This document shows, piece after piece, positions 1 through 6,659 of a stretch of 8,683 nucleotides of DNA (the stretch's first letter is position 1; the number at the start of each line of letters is the position of its first letter). The translations under genes were made by a program, and so were the position numbers. The notes under the pieces are model-generated. The model saw only the letters and a list, made by a program, of their open reading frames with translations, made no database searches and was not told where the DNA came from. Origin of the DNA: Gemmatimonadales bacterium (GTDB lineage Bacteria > Gemmatimonadota > Gemmatimonadetes > Gemmatimonadales > GWC2-71-9); contig JAUVRV010000086.1 in the NCBI GenBank assembly GCA_030597435.1, positions 1 through 8,683 of the forward strand, read 5' to 3'.

Positions 1-1
1 T

Positions 2-1093
2 CTCTATGCGAAGTGGATCCAGAGCTATCGTGATCTGCCGCTCCTGCTCAACCAGTGGGCCGACATTGTCCGGTGGGAGATGAGGACACGGTTGTTCCTG
101 CGCACGACCGAATTCCTCTGGCAGGAGGGACACACCGCGCATGCAACCGATGGGGAAGCAGAAGAGGAAACGCTCCTGATCCTCGAAATCTATCGACGCT
201 TCATGGAGGAGTGGATTGCGATGCCGGTCATCACCGGCTTGAAGACCGAGTCAGAGAAGTTCGCCGGGGCAGTGAGGACGTACGCTTGCGAGGCGCTGAT
301 GCAGGACAATCGTGCGCTGCAAGCGGGAACCACGCACAACTTGGGACAGAACTTCGCGAGAGCATTCGACGTCCAGTACCAAACGGCCGAGGGAGGGATG
401 GACTACGTTTGGAGTACTTCATGGGGCGTGTCGACCAGAATGGTCGGAGGGCTGATCATGAGCCACAGCGATGATATTGGCCTGGTGTGTCCGCCCAAAT
501 TGGCACCGGTACAGGTGGTAATCGTGCCCATTTGGAAATCGCCCGATCAGAAAGCGATTGTGCTCGAGGTCGGTGCTAGGGTGGCCAAGGAACTGAAAGA
601 AGCAGGCATTCGTGTGGATCTGGATCAGCGGGACGGTTTGAAGCCGGGTGCTAAGTACTACGAGTGGGAAGGGAAGGGAATACCCGTGCGCCTGGAGATT
701 GGGCCACGTGATGTGGAGCAGGAGCAGGTGATGGTCGCCCGGCGAATCGGAGGCAAGTCACCGTGCAAGCTCGCAGCGCTGGTCGAGACTGTGCGCTCGA
801 CGCTCGGCGAAATTCAAAGCGACATGTATGATGCAGCTGTCGCCAGACGGGATGCGAACTCGATTAGATCGGTTACCAAAGAACAACTCACGGAACTCAT
901 GGCTGGCCCCGGAGGGTTTGCGTACGGCGGCTTCTGCGGCAACGAACGCTGTGAGATCGATATCAAAGACAGCACCAAGGCCACGATCCGGGTGCTACCG
1001 GGCCCCGAGTACCGTTCGGACCCGGCACCGACCGCATGCGTCTGGTGTGGCGAAAAGGCCGTAACCGAAGCGGTGTGGGCCAAAGCATACTAG
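2..1093 (+). CDS. proS: Prolyl-tRNA synthetase, C-terminal part (5' end outside window)
   Basis: This enzyme charges tRNA-Pro with proline in the cytoplasm. The frame is open from the first bases, so about 130 N-terminal residues are missing if the gene has the usual length near 490; 363 residues are visible. The start of the visible part (QWADIVRWEMRTRLFLRTTEF, then WQEGHTAH) is class II synthetase motif 2. GVSTRMVGGLIMSHSDD is motif 3, followed by the anticodon-binding domain beginning near APVQVVIVPI. The C-terminal end has a CGNERC and a CVWC pair, as in the zinc-binding-like domain of the short archaeal/eukaryotic-like ProRS type, and ends in the typical terminal tyrosine (KAY). There is no insertion (editing) domain of the long bacterial type in the visible part. 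The stop is TAG at 1091-1093, inside the 5' end of the longest lysA frame, so the two are probably co-transcribed. The identification is firm. Confidence 0.96.
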   Translation, partial: LYAKWIQSYRDLPLLLNQWADIVRWEMRTRLFLRTTEFLWQEGHTAHATDGEAEEETLLILEIYRRFMEEWIAMPVITGLKTESEKFAGAVRTYACEALMQDNRALQAGTTHNLGQNFARAFDVQYQTAEGGMDYVWSTSWGVSTRMVGGLIMSHSDDIGLVCPPKLAPVQVVIVPIWKSPDQKAIVLEVGARVAKELKEAGIRVDLDQRDGLKPGAKYYEWEGKGIPVRLEIGPRDVEQEQVMVARRIGGKSPCKLAALVETVRSTLGEIQSDMYDAAVARRDANSIRSVTKEQLTELMAGPGGFAYGGFCGNERCEIDIKDSTKATIRVLPGPEYRSDPAPTACVWCGEKAVTEAVWAKAY

Positions 1094-2367
1094 ACGTCCC
1101 GGCCGATACGCTCGAGCGTATCGCCATGGCGGTCGACACGCCGGTCTACGTGTACGACGCCGAGGCGATACGGTCTAGGTACGATGAACTGACTGTAGCT
1201 CTGTCGGGGTTCCCCCACGAGATCCTCTATTCTGTCAAAGCCAACAGCAACCTCTCCATCCTACGGTTGATGCGTGGGCTCGGCGCGGGAGCAGACATCG
1301 TTTCCGGCGGTGAACTGGTTCGGGTGCTCCGTGCCGGTTTCGCGCCCGGTAAGGTGGTCTTCAGCGGTGTGGGTAAGACACGCCGCGAGCTGACAGCCGC
1401 GGTTGAGAACCACATTGGCCTGGTCAACGTCGAGTCGCACGACGAACTCACGTTGCTGAACGAGGTCGCACAGGAATTGAGAACGGTTGTCAAGTTTGGG
1501 TTTCGCGTCAATCCCGATGTCGCAACCAACACCCATCCCTACACGCAAACCGGTGAACGCGGGATGAAGTTCGGAGTTCCGATGGGTGAGGTGTTGAGCC
1601 AGGCATTGTGGGCGAGAGACCAGGAGTATCTGTTGCTCCAGAGCGTAGGGATGCATATCGGCTCGCAGATCCTGGATGCCAGCAGGTTCCGGCAGGGTGC
1701 TGAAAAGCTGGCTTCTCTGATCGAGCAACTCCGCGACTCGGGTGCCGAAGAACTCCATAGCGCCGATGTGGGTGGTGGCATCGGGATCCAATACACGAGC
1801 GAGGAGGGCCTTGATGCGGCTCAGTACGCCAGCGTCATTGAGCCCCTTGCGAGAAGCACGGGATTGAAAATCATGCTGGAGCCCGGCCGTTACCTCGTTG
1901 GGAACGCGGGCTACCTGCTCACTCGATGCGTGCACACAAAGCAGTCCGGCGGCCGCAGCTTTGTCGTGGTGGATGCCGGGATGAACGACCTGCTACGCCC
2001 GAGTTTGTACGGCGCCGTGCACGACATATGTGTAGTAGCCGGCGGTGAGACTGACGAGTTAAAGTTGAGGTCGGTAGACGTGGTCGGTCCGATCTGTGAG
2101 ACCGGCGACTTTCTCGGAGTAGACCGGAAACTGCCGGAAGTGAAACGAGGCACGCTGTTGGCTGTCAGGAGTGCAGGAGCATACGGATTCACGATGAGTT
2201 CCAACTACAATTCTAGGCCGCGTCCTCCCGAGGTCATGGTCGAGGGAAATCGCTGGGCTATCATTCGTGAACGGGAGACGATTGAGGACTTGATGCGGGG
2301 CGAACAGCTCTCACCTGACGTAGCCCTCGATTGGAGAACCGGGAGGGAGAACACGGTAGATGAGTAG
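1036..2367 (+). CDS. lysA: Diaminopimelate decarboxylase
   Basis: This PLP enzyme decarboxylates meso-diaminopimelate to lysine, the last step of the DAP pathway. In numbering from ATG 1036, the PLP lysine is K68 in YSVKAN. MHIGSQ carries H207, GGGIG lies at 246-250 and EPGR at 282-285 (phosphate and substrate binding). GPICETGD carries the active-site cysteine C354, and the YGFTMSSNYN signature follows near 383. These set it apart from carboxynorspermidine decarboxylase. The start is uncertain. ATG 1036 gives a 58-base overlap with proS and an atypical basic N-terminus (MRLVWRKGRNRSG). GTG 1075 would begin VGQSILDVP and fits the family better, with a 19-base overlap. ATG 1126 would cut into the first helix. 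No start has a clear Shine-Dalgarno sequence, which suggests translational coupling to proS. The end overlaps guaA by 8 bases. Confidence 0.95.
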   Translation: MRLVWRKGRNRSGVGQSILDVPADTLERIAMAVDTPVYVYDAEAIRSRYDELTVALSGFPHEILYSVKANSNLSILRLMRGLGAGADIVSGGELVRVLRAGFAPGKVVFSGVGKTRRELTAAVENHIGLVNVESHDELTLLNEVAQELRTVVKFGFRVNPDVATNTHPYTQTGERGMKFGVPMGEVLSQALWARDQEYLLLQSVGMHIGSQILDASRFRQGAEKLASLIEQLRDSGAEELHSADVGGGIGIQYTSEEGLDAAQYASVIEPLARSTGLKIMLEPGRYLVGNAGYLLTRCVHTKQSGGRSFVVVDAGMNDLLRPSLYGAVHDICVVAGGETDELKLRSVDVVGPICETGDFLGVDRKLPEVKRGTLLAVRSAGAYGFTMSSNYNSRPRPPEVMVEGNRWAIIRERETIEDLMRGEQLSPDVALDWRTGRENTVDE

Positions 2368-3919
2368 TCTCGAGAACGGAATCCTCATTATTGACTATGG
2401 CTCCCAGTATACGCAGCTCATTGCCCGGCGGGTCCGTGAGGCCCACGTGTACTGTGAGATCCACACGCCGCCTGACTCGGTGGACGGTATCAAGCAGCAC
2501 AAGCCCAAAGGAGTGATCCTGTCCGGTGGTCCGAGTTCGGTTTACGAAGATCAAGCCCCCTTGCTGGAAGCCGGCCTGGCAGACTTGGATATGCCGGTGC
2601 TGGGTGTGTGCTACGGTATGTACCTGGCGGCTATGGCTGCGGGTGGAACCGTGGAACGTGCGGGTGAACGGGAGTACGGGCGCGCCGATCTGGAGGTGAT
2701 GCACTCTGAGGGGCTGTTTGCCGGCTTCAAGGTTGGCGAGCGAATTCAAGTGTGGATGAGTCATGGCGACAAGGTGACCTCCGCGCCATCGGGACTCATC
2801 GTGACTGGATCCAGCGCCAACAGTCCGATCGCGGCGTTCGCGGACGATAAACGGCAGCTTTACGGATTGCAGTTTCATCCGGAGGTGGCACACACACCTC
2901 GCGGTCGAGAGATACTCAACAACTTCCTCTTCGCGATCTGTCGTTGTGAGCCCGACTGGACCGCCGGCCATTTCATCAGCGATCACGTCGAGGAGGTCAA
3001 ACGTCGCGTTGGGCCCGAGCGTCGCGCCATATGTGGGTTGTCTGGTGGAGTCGATTCGGCGGTGGCTGCGGTGCTGGTGCATCGTGCACTGGGAGATCGA
3101 CTTACCTGCATCCTGGTCGATCACGGCCTGTTACGCCTCAACGAGCGAGAGCAAGTTGAGCGAGTATTCCGCACGCACCTCGGCATGGACCTCAGGGTGG
3201 TAGAAGCTGCGGACCAGTTCCTGTCACGGCTGGAGGGGGTATCTGATCCGGAGGAAAAGAGACGTATCATCGGCCACACGTTCATCGACGTGTTTGAGGA
3301 GGCCGCCAAGGGGGTGGCCGGAGACGTGGGCTTCCTGGTACAGGGGACGCTCTATCCGGACGTGATCGAGTCTGTGTCGCCACGGGGCGGTCCCTCTGCG
3401 AAGATCAAGACACATCATAATGTCGGCGGATTGCGGCCGGATCTCCCGTTCGAACTGATCGAGCCGCTGAGAGAACTCTTCAAAGACGAAGTCCGTCAGG
3501 TCGGCAGAGAACTCGGGTTGCAGGAGGAGATCGTTGGCCGCCACCCGTTCCCGGGTCCCGGATTGGCGATCCGGATATTGGGGCCAGTTGGCAGAGAGAG
3601 TCTGGATGTCCTGCGCAGATCGGACGCGATCTTCATCGAGGAGATCCGAGAGGCGGGGCTGTACGACGACATCTGGCAGGCATTTGCGGTGCTGCTGCCG
3701 ATCCAGTCAGTCGGGGTAATGGGTGACGCCAGAACCTACGAGAACGTTGTCGCCGTCCGGGCGGTTACCAGTCGGGATGGGATGACCGCGGACTGGTACC
3801 CGTTCCCGCACGAGGTGTTGGGCAGGATCGCAAACAGAATCATCAACGAAGTGGACGGCGTAAACCGCGTGGTCTACGACATCAGCTCAAAGCCGCCAGC
3901 CACGATCGAGTGGGAGTAG
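2360..3919 (+). CDS. guaA: GMP synthase (glutamine-hydrolysing)
   Basis: The enzyme converts XMP, ATP and glutamine to GMP, the last step of guanine nucleotide synthesis. All parts are present in the usual order and length (519 residues). The class I glutamine amidotransferase domain has nucleophile C84 in GVCYGM and the HPE triad members H173 and E175. The ATP pyrophosphatase domain has the PP-loop SGGVDSA at 228-234. The C-terminal GMP synthase dimerisation domain carries KTHHNVGG near 350 and HPFPGPGLAIRILG near 395, and ends in PPATIEWE. One oddity is that the residue after CYGM is tyrosine, where most GuaA proteins have glutamine. ATG 2360 lies inside the last codons of lysA, with a purine-rich GGGAGGGAGA at 2341-2350 just upstream as a plausible ribosome binding site. 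It is probably the last gene of the proS-lysA-guaA run. Its stop is only 3 bases from the stop of the minus-strand ptsN-like gene. Confidence 0.98.
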   Translation: MSSLENGILIIDYGSQYTQLIARRVREAHVYCEIHTPPDSVDGIKQHKPKGVILSGGPSSVYEDQAPLLEAGLADLDMPVLGVCYGMYLAAMAAGGTVERAGEREYGRADLEVMHSEGLFAGFKVGERIQVWMSHGDKVTSAPSGLIVTGSSANSPIAAFADDKRQLYGLQFHPEVAHTPRGREILNNFLFAICRCEPDWTAGHFISDHVEEVKRRVGPERRAICGLSGGVDSAVAAVLVHRALGDRLTCILVDHGLLRLNEREQVERVFRTHLGMDLRVVEAADQFLSRLEGVSDPEEKRRIIGHTFIDVFEEAAKGVAGDVGFLVQGTLYPDVIESVSPRGGPSAKIKTHHNVGGLRPDLPFELIEPLRELFKDEVRQVGRELGLQEEIVGRHPFPGPGLAIRILGPVGRESLDVLRRSDAIFIEEIREAGLYDDIWQAFAVLLPIQSVGVMGDARTYENVVAVRAVTSRDGMTADWYPFPHEVLGRIANRIINEVDGVNRVVYDISSKPPATIEWE

Positions 3920-3922
3920 CTG

Positions 3923-4375
3923 TTAGATATCCTTCTCGCCCAGGAGTTCAATGAACGCTTCAGGGGCGGTCAGCGTTTCCAGGCGTTCGGGAACGTCCGG
4001 CTCTTTGGCGAATTGGGCTACCTTGCCCAACACGGGCAGATACTGATTCGACACTTCGAGCGGCGGCGCCACGATCAAGAAGAAATTGTAGACCGGCTTG
4101 TCATCTATTGCCTTGAAGTCGATCCCGCCGGGCTTTCGCCCGAAAGCCACTCGTAGTCGACTCACCACCAATGAGCGGCAGTGGGGAATCGCTATGCCGC
4201 GGCCAATGCCTGTGGAGCCCAGGTTTTCGCGGCGCTTCAGCATCTTGTAGAGCATACCCTCGGACTTCTCGTCCAAGGCCAGCTCAGAGATCAACTCCTT
4301 GAGGATCTCGTCCTTGGTGGTACCCTCGAGTTGCAGCTTTATCGCATCAGGAGAAAAGAAATCTCTAAGGTGCAT
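3923..4375 (-). CDS. ptsN: PTS EIIA (type 2, PtsN/nitrogen-PTS-like) protein
   Basis: This is a 150-residue cytoplasmic protein of the fructose/mannitol/nitrogen EIIA family. These proteins accept a phosphoryl group from an HPr-like protein onto a histidine and then either pass it to a sugar permease or act as regulators. The start MHLRDFFSPDAIKLQLEGTTKDEIL matches the usual opening of PtsN-type proteins. The phosphorylated histidine is H65 in GIAIPHCRS. GGIDFKAIDDKPV and the FFLIVAPP strand follow, and the helix near YLPVLGKVAQ completes the fold. It stands alone with no EIIB, EIIC, NPr or rpoN beside it, so a regulatory role is more likely than sugar transport; this is inference. The codons before ATG 4375 (RC of 4376-4390) show only a weak GAGTG as ribosome binding site. 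It is transcribed away from dusB and towards guaA. Confidence 0.88.
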   Translation of the reverse strand: MHLRDFFSPDAIKLQLEGTTKDEILKELISELALDEKSEGMLYKMLKRRENLGSTGIGRGIAIPHCRSLVVSRLRVAFGRKPGGIDFKAIDDKPVYNFFLIVAPPLEVSNQYLPVLGKVAQFAKEPDVPERLETLTAPEAFIELLGEKDI

Positions 4376-4386
4376 GATATCACTCT

Positions 4387-4423
4387 GTTAGCGTTTATCT
4401 ACTGCACAAGTCACTAAGCTAAC
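4387..4423. repeat. Short inverted repeat between ptsN-like gene and dusB
   Basis: GTTAGC at 4387-4392 is repeated inverted as GCTAAC at 4418-4423, with 25 bases between. Allowing one mismatch, the arms extend to 8 bases (CTGTTAGC against CCGTTAGC read on the other strand). The repeat lies 12 bases upstream of the ptsN-like start, where a minus-strand promoter would be expected, so it could be an operator. It could also be chance, because 6 perfect bases is short. Confidence 0.25.
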
Positions 4424-4455
4424 GGAGCGGCGAGGCGGCTGTCAAACGACTTCTG

Positions 4456-4484
4456 TTGCTGCCCGGGTTGGCCTCCATTATGAT
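4456..4484 (+). promoter_or_regulatory. Predicted promoter of dusB giving a leaderless mRNA
   Basis: TATGAT at 4479-4484 is a good -10 element (5 of 6 matches to TATAAT). TTGCTG at 4456-4461 is a partial -35, with a 17-base spacer. Transcription should begin about 7 bases after the -10, at 4491-4493, which is where the dusB ATG begins (4493). No Shine-Dalgarno-like sequence lies between the -10 and the ATG, which fits a leaderless message. This is inferred from spacing only. Confidence 0.5.
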
Positions 4485-4492
4485 CCCTTGTC

Positions 4493-5476
4493 ATGGGCTT
4501 TCCTTATACCACTGACTTTGAGGTCCCGCTTTTTCTGGCCCCCATGGCCGGAATCTCAGAGCCTCCTTTTCGGCTGTTGTGCCGGGGGTTCGGTGCCGAC
4601 GTCGTGGTGTCCGAGTTCCTGTCGTCGGAGGGCCTCAGGCGTGGCATTAAGAACGTGCACGATGGCGCGTTCTTCACGCCGGAGGAGCGCCCGATCGGGA
4701 TTCAGCTGTACGGCGCCGATCCAGCCGGGATGCACGAGGCTGCGCAACTCGTCACGGAGCACTATCAGCCCGATTTCATCGATATCAACTTTGGCTGTCC
4801 GGTGAAGAAGGTTGTCAGGCGCAATGGAGGATCCGGTTGCCTCAAGGAGCTGACCCTGGTGCAGGAGATTGTCCGGGCTGTTCGCAGTGCCACCCATTTG
4901 CCGGTGACCGTCAAGATCCGGAGCGGTTGGGACGATCGAACGCGGGATCCGGTAGAGATCGGGCTTCGCTGTCAGGATGCCGGTGCGTCGGTGCTGACGC
5001 TACACCCTCGGACGCGGGCCCAGATGTACAATGGTGCAGCGCGGTGGGCTGAGATTACGGCGGTTGTCGAAGCCCTCGATATCCCGGTCGTTGGAAACGG
5101 GGACATCAAGACCTGCGAAGACGCTATTGCGATGCGGCGGCAGACCGGGTGCGCCGGGATCATGATAGCCCGCGGTTCATTCGGGAATCCGTGGATCTTC
5201 AGGCAGACAAGAGAATTGCTCGAGGGCCGGACACCGCAGCCCAAGCCGGAGGCCGAGGAACGGTTCCGGGTGGCGTTGAAGCACGCCAAGCTACACCGCG
5301 AGATCAAGGGCGATGACCGACGGACGGCCCTCGAGTTCCGCAAGCATCTGGGGTGGTACACGAGGGGACTGCCGGGATCGGCCGCATTGCGCAGCCGCCT
5401 CCATGCGATCGAATCGATGTCTGAGGTAAGCCGGGTATTTGGTGAGTACCTTGAACTTCAGGAAGTGACGCTTTGA
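4493..5476 (+). CDS. dusB: tRNA-dihydrouridine synthase (DusB type)
   Basis: This FMN enzyme reduces uridine to dihydrouridine in the D-loop of tRNA using NADPH. The protein is 327 residues, the usual length. It begins with the FMN-binding strand and loop PLFLAPMAGISEPPFR (about 12-27). DINFGCPVKKVV holds the catalytic cysteine C102 and the lysine of the GCPxxKV signature. VKIRSGWD, TLHPRTRAQMYNGAARW and PVVGNGDIK (barrel strands with FMN contacts) follow, then GIMIARGSFGNPWIF near 225-240 and the C-terminal helical tRNA-binding domain ending around VFGEYLEL. The GGSGCL segment after the catalytic cysteine resembles Bacteroidota/Gemmatimonadota-like DusB proteins, from memory of the family. 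ATG 4493 is preferred because it sits at the start of the conserved fold and at the expected transcription start. The stop overlaps the larB start by 4 bases, so the two form one operon. Confidence 0.95.
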   Translation: MGFPYTTDFEVPLFLAPMAGISEPPFRLLCRGFGADVVVSEFLSSEGLRRGIKNVHDGAFFTPEERPIGIQLYGADPAGMHEAAQLVTEHYQPDFIDINFGCPVKKVVRRNGGSGCLKELTLVQEIVRAVRSATHLPVTVKIRSGWDDRTRDPVEIGLRCQDAGASVLTLHPRTRAQMYNGAARWAEITAVVEALDIPVVGNGDIKTCEDAIAMRRQTGCAGIMIARGSFGNPWIFRQTRELLEGRTPQPKPEAEERFRVALKHAKLHREIKGDDRRTALEFRKHLGWYTRGLPGSAALRSRLHAIESMSEVSRVFGEYLELQEVTL

Positions 5477-6228
5477 CCGAACGCTGGCTTACTGAACTCC
5501 TGGAAGCAGTCGAGAAAGGCGAGGTATCCTCCAGCGCGGCCCTGGAGCAGCTGAGCGGCTTTCCGGTAGAGGACCTGGCCTATGCCCAAGTGGATCACCT
5601 GCGGCCGTTGATCCAGGGGTTCCACGAGGTAGTGTTCGGCGAGGGCAAGACCCCTGAGCAGGTGGTGGGGATCTGCCAGTCCCTGGCGAACCAGGACGGG
5701 TCCTTTCTAGTCACCAGAGCCGGCTCCGCGATCCAGGATGCGGTCAGAGCCCGTTTTCCAGGTGTGGAGGTCAATCCACTGGCCCGCACGCTGCACCTGG
5801 TGCCGGATCAGGTACCTGAGACCACCGGAAAGGGGACAGTCCTGGTGGTGACCGCCGGCACCAGCGACCTACCAGTGGCCGAGGAAGCGGCAGTCGTGTG
5901 TCGAGCGCTGCACAACCGGGTCGAGACCCTGTACGATGTGGGTGTGGCCGGGATTCATCGGTTGCTTCGCAAGGCCGAGGTGCTCACCCGGGCCAGCGTT
6001 GTGATCGTCGCCGCCGGAATGGACGGAGCACTCGCCAGTGTGACCGGTGGATTGGTTAAGGTTCCGGTGATAGCGGTGCCCACCAGTGTAGGCTACGGCG
6101 CGTCGTTCGGTGGGGTGTCAGCTTTGTTGGCGATGCTCAACTCGTGTGCATCGGGGATCGTTGTCGTCAACATCGACAACGGCTTTGGGGCGGCTGCAGC
6201 TGCCTCACGCATCAACCATCTGCCGTAA
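5473..6228 (+). CDS. larB: Nickel-pincer cofactor biosynthesis protein LarB
   Basis: LarB carboxylates and hydrolyses nicotinic acid adenine dinucleotide to a pyridine dicarboxylate mononucleotide, the first step toward the nickel-pincer nucleotide cofactor of lactate racemase and related enzymes. The N-terminal helical part (LLEAVEKGEVSSSAALEQL) is the usual LarB opening. The C-terminal half is a PurE-like domain with VVTAGTSDLPVAEEAA, YDVGVAGIHRLL, VIVAAGMDGALASVTGGLV, VPVIAVPTSVGYGASFGG and LNSCASG, where C225 corresponds to the cysteine that binds the substrate in characterised LarB. The length (251) is normal. The start is TTG at 5473, overlapping the dusB stop as TTGA; AGGAAG at 5460-5465 is a good ribosome binding site 7 bases upstream. 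larC, larE and larA are not in this window. Confidence 0.93.
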   Translation: MTERWLTELLEAVEKGEVSSSAALEQLSGFPVEDLAYAQVDHLRPLIQGFHEVVFGEGKTPEQVVGICQSLANQDGSFLVTRAGSAIQDAVRARFPGVEVNPLARTLHLVPDQVPETTGKGTVLVVTAGTSDLPVAEEAAVVCRALHNRVETLYDVGVAGIHRLLRKAEVLTRASVVIVAAGMDGALASVTGGLVKVPVIAVPTSVGYGASFGGVSALLAMLNSCASGIVVVNIDNGFGAAAAASRINHLP

Positions 6229-6263
6229 TCCCAGGTTCGGTACAGGAATCCAGGTCCAGTGGA

Positions 6264-6293
6264 CTGTTGCTAAATGGAACTGGCGTATAGATT
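6264..6293 (+). promoter_or_regulatory. Possible ssrA promoter
   Basis: The 76-base gap after larB ends in an A+T-rich TATAGATTTAG. TATAGA (6286-6291) or TAGATT (6288-6293) could serve as the -10, with CTGTTG at 6264-6269 as a weak -35 (spacer 16 or 18). With TAGATT the transcript would start about 5 bases before the mature tmRNA 5' end, which is normal for an RNA trimmed by RNase P. The two -10 choices cannot be separated by eye. Confidence 0.35.
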
Positions 6294-6304
6294 TAGGAGT
6301 GAAC

Positions 6305-6659
6305 GGGGGCGACAGGATTCGACGGGTCTAGTGAAGCTTTCGTTGCGTGCCCAGGTCCTCAGTCACCTGGTTAAACAACTGGGAAAAAACACAATTGCCA
6401 ATACAAACTTGGCTTTGGCTGCGTAAGCTAACGCTTGTGCACCTGCCCACGTGGCAGCCCGCCTGAGGCGGTGCGTGGGTATCGCAAAATCGGGCTGGCG
6501 CTCGGTCCCGCTCCTGAACCGAGGGTGAGATCTGAAGGGAGCTTATCCGGTGGTTGGATGGCTGCGTGCCGGCCGCCGGTGATCTCAAAGCGTAGCCTAC
6601 GCACGTAGAGACGGATTTGGATCGAGGTTCGGACCGGGGTTCAATTCCCCGCGCCTCCA
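6305..6659 (+). ncRNA. ssrA: tmRNA (transfer-messenger RNA)
   Basis: tmRNA enters stalled ribosomes charged with alanine, replaces the broken message and adds a degradation tag. The 5' end GGGGGCG (6305-6311) pairs with CGCCTCC (6652-6658) in a 7-bp acceptor stem whose third pair is G-U, the identity element for alanyl-tRNA synthetase. The conserved GATTCGACGGG follows the 5' stem. CGGGG-TTCAATT-CCCCG just before the 3' acceptor strand is the T arm. A6659 is the discriminator base; the next bases are C, T, T, so the CCA end is not encoded and must be added. The tag reading frame ends at TAA 6424-6426, and the G+C-rich segment between it and the tRNA-like 3' half contains paired blocks such as AGCCCG/CGGGCT and CTCGGT/ACCGAG that fit the pseudoknot region. 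It is a one-piece tmRNA of about 355 bases plus CCA. Confidence 0.96.
6397..6426 (+). other. tmRNA tag-peptide reading frame
   Basis: From GCC 6397 the frame reads ANTNLALAA and ends at TAA 6424-6426. The LALAA end is the usual degron recognised by ClpXP-type proteases. The resume codon is inferred: GCC 6397 gives a 9-residue tag close to the ANTNYALAA tag known from Thermus. The frame also stays open upstream through GGA AAA AAC ACA ATT, so a longer tag beginning GKNTIANTN is possible. Confidence 0.8.

Noticed and set aside
1261..1935. Long minus-strand open frames inside lysA, and another at 2261-3124 inside guaA
   Set aside because: They are shadows of strongly conserved plus-strand genes, with no recognisable domains.
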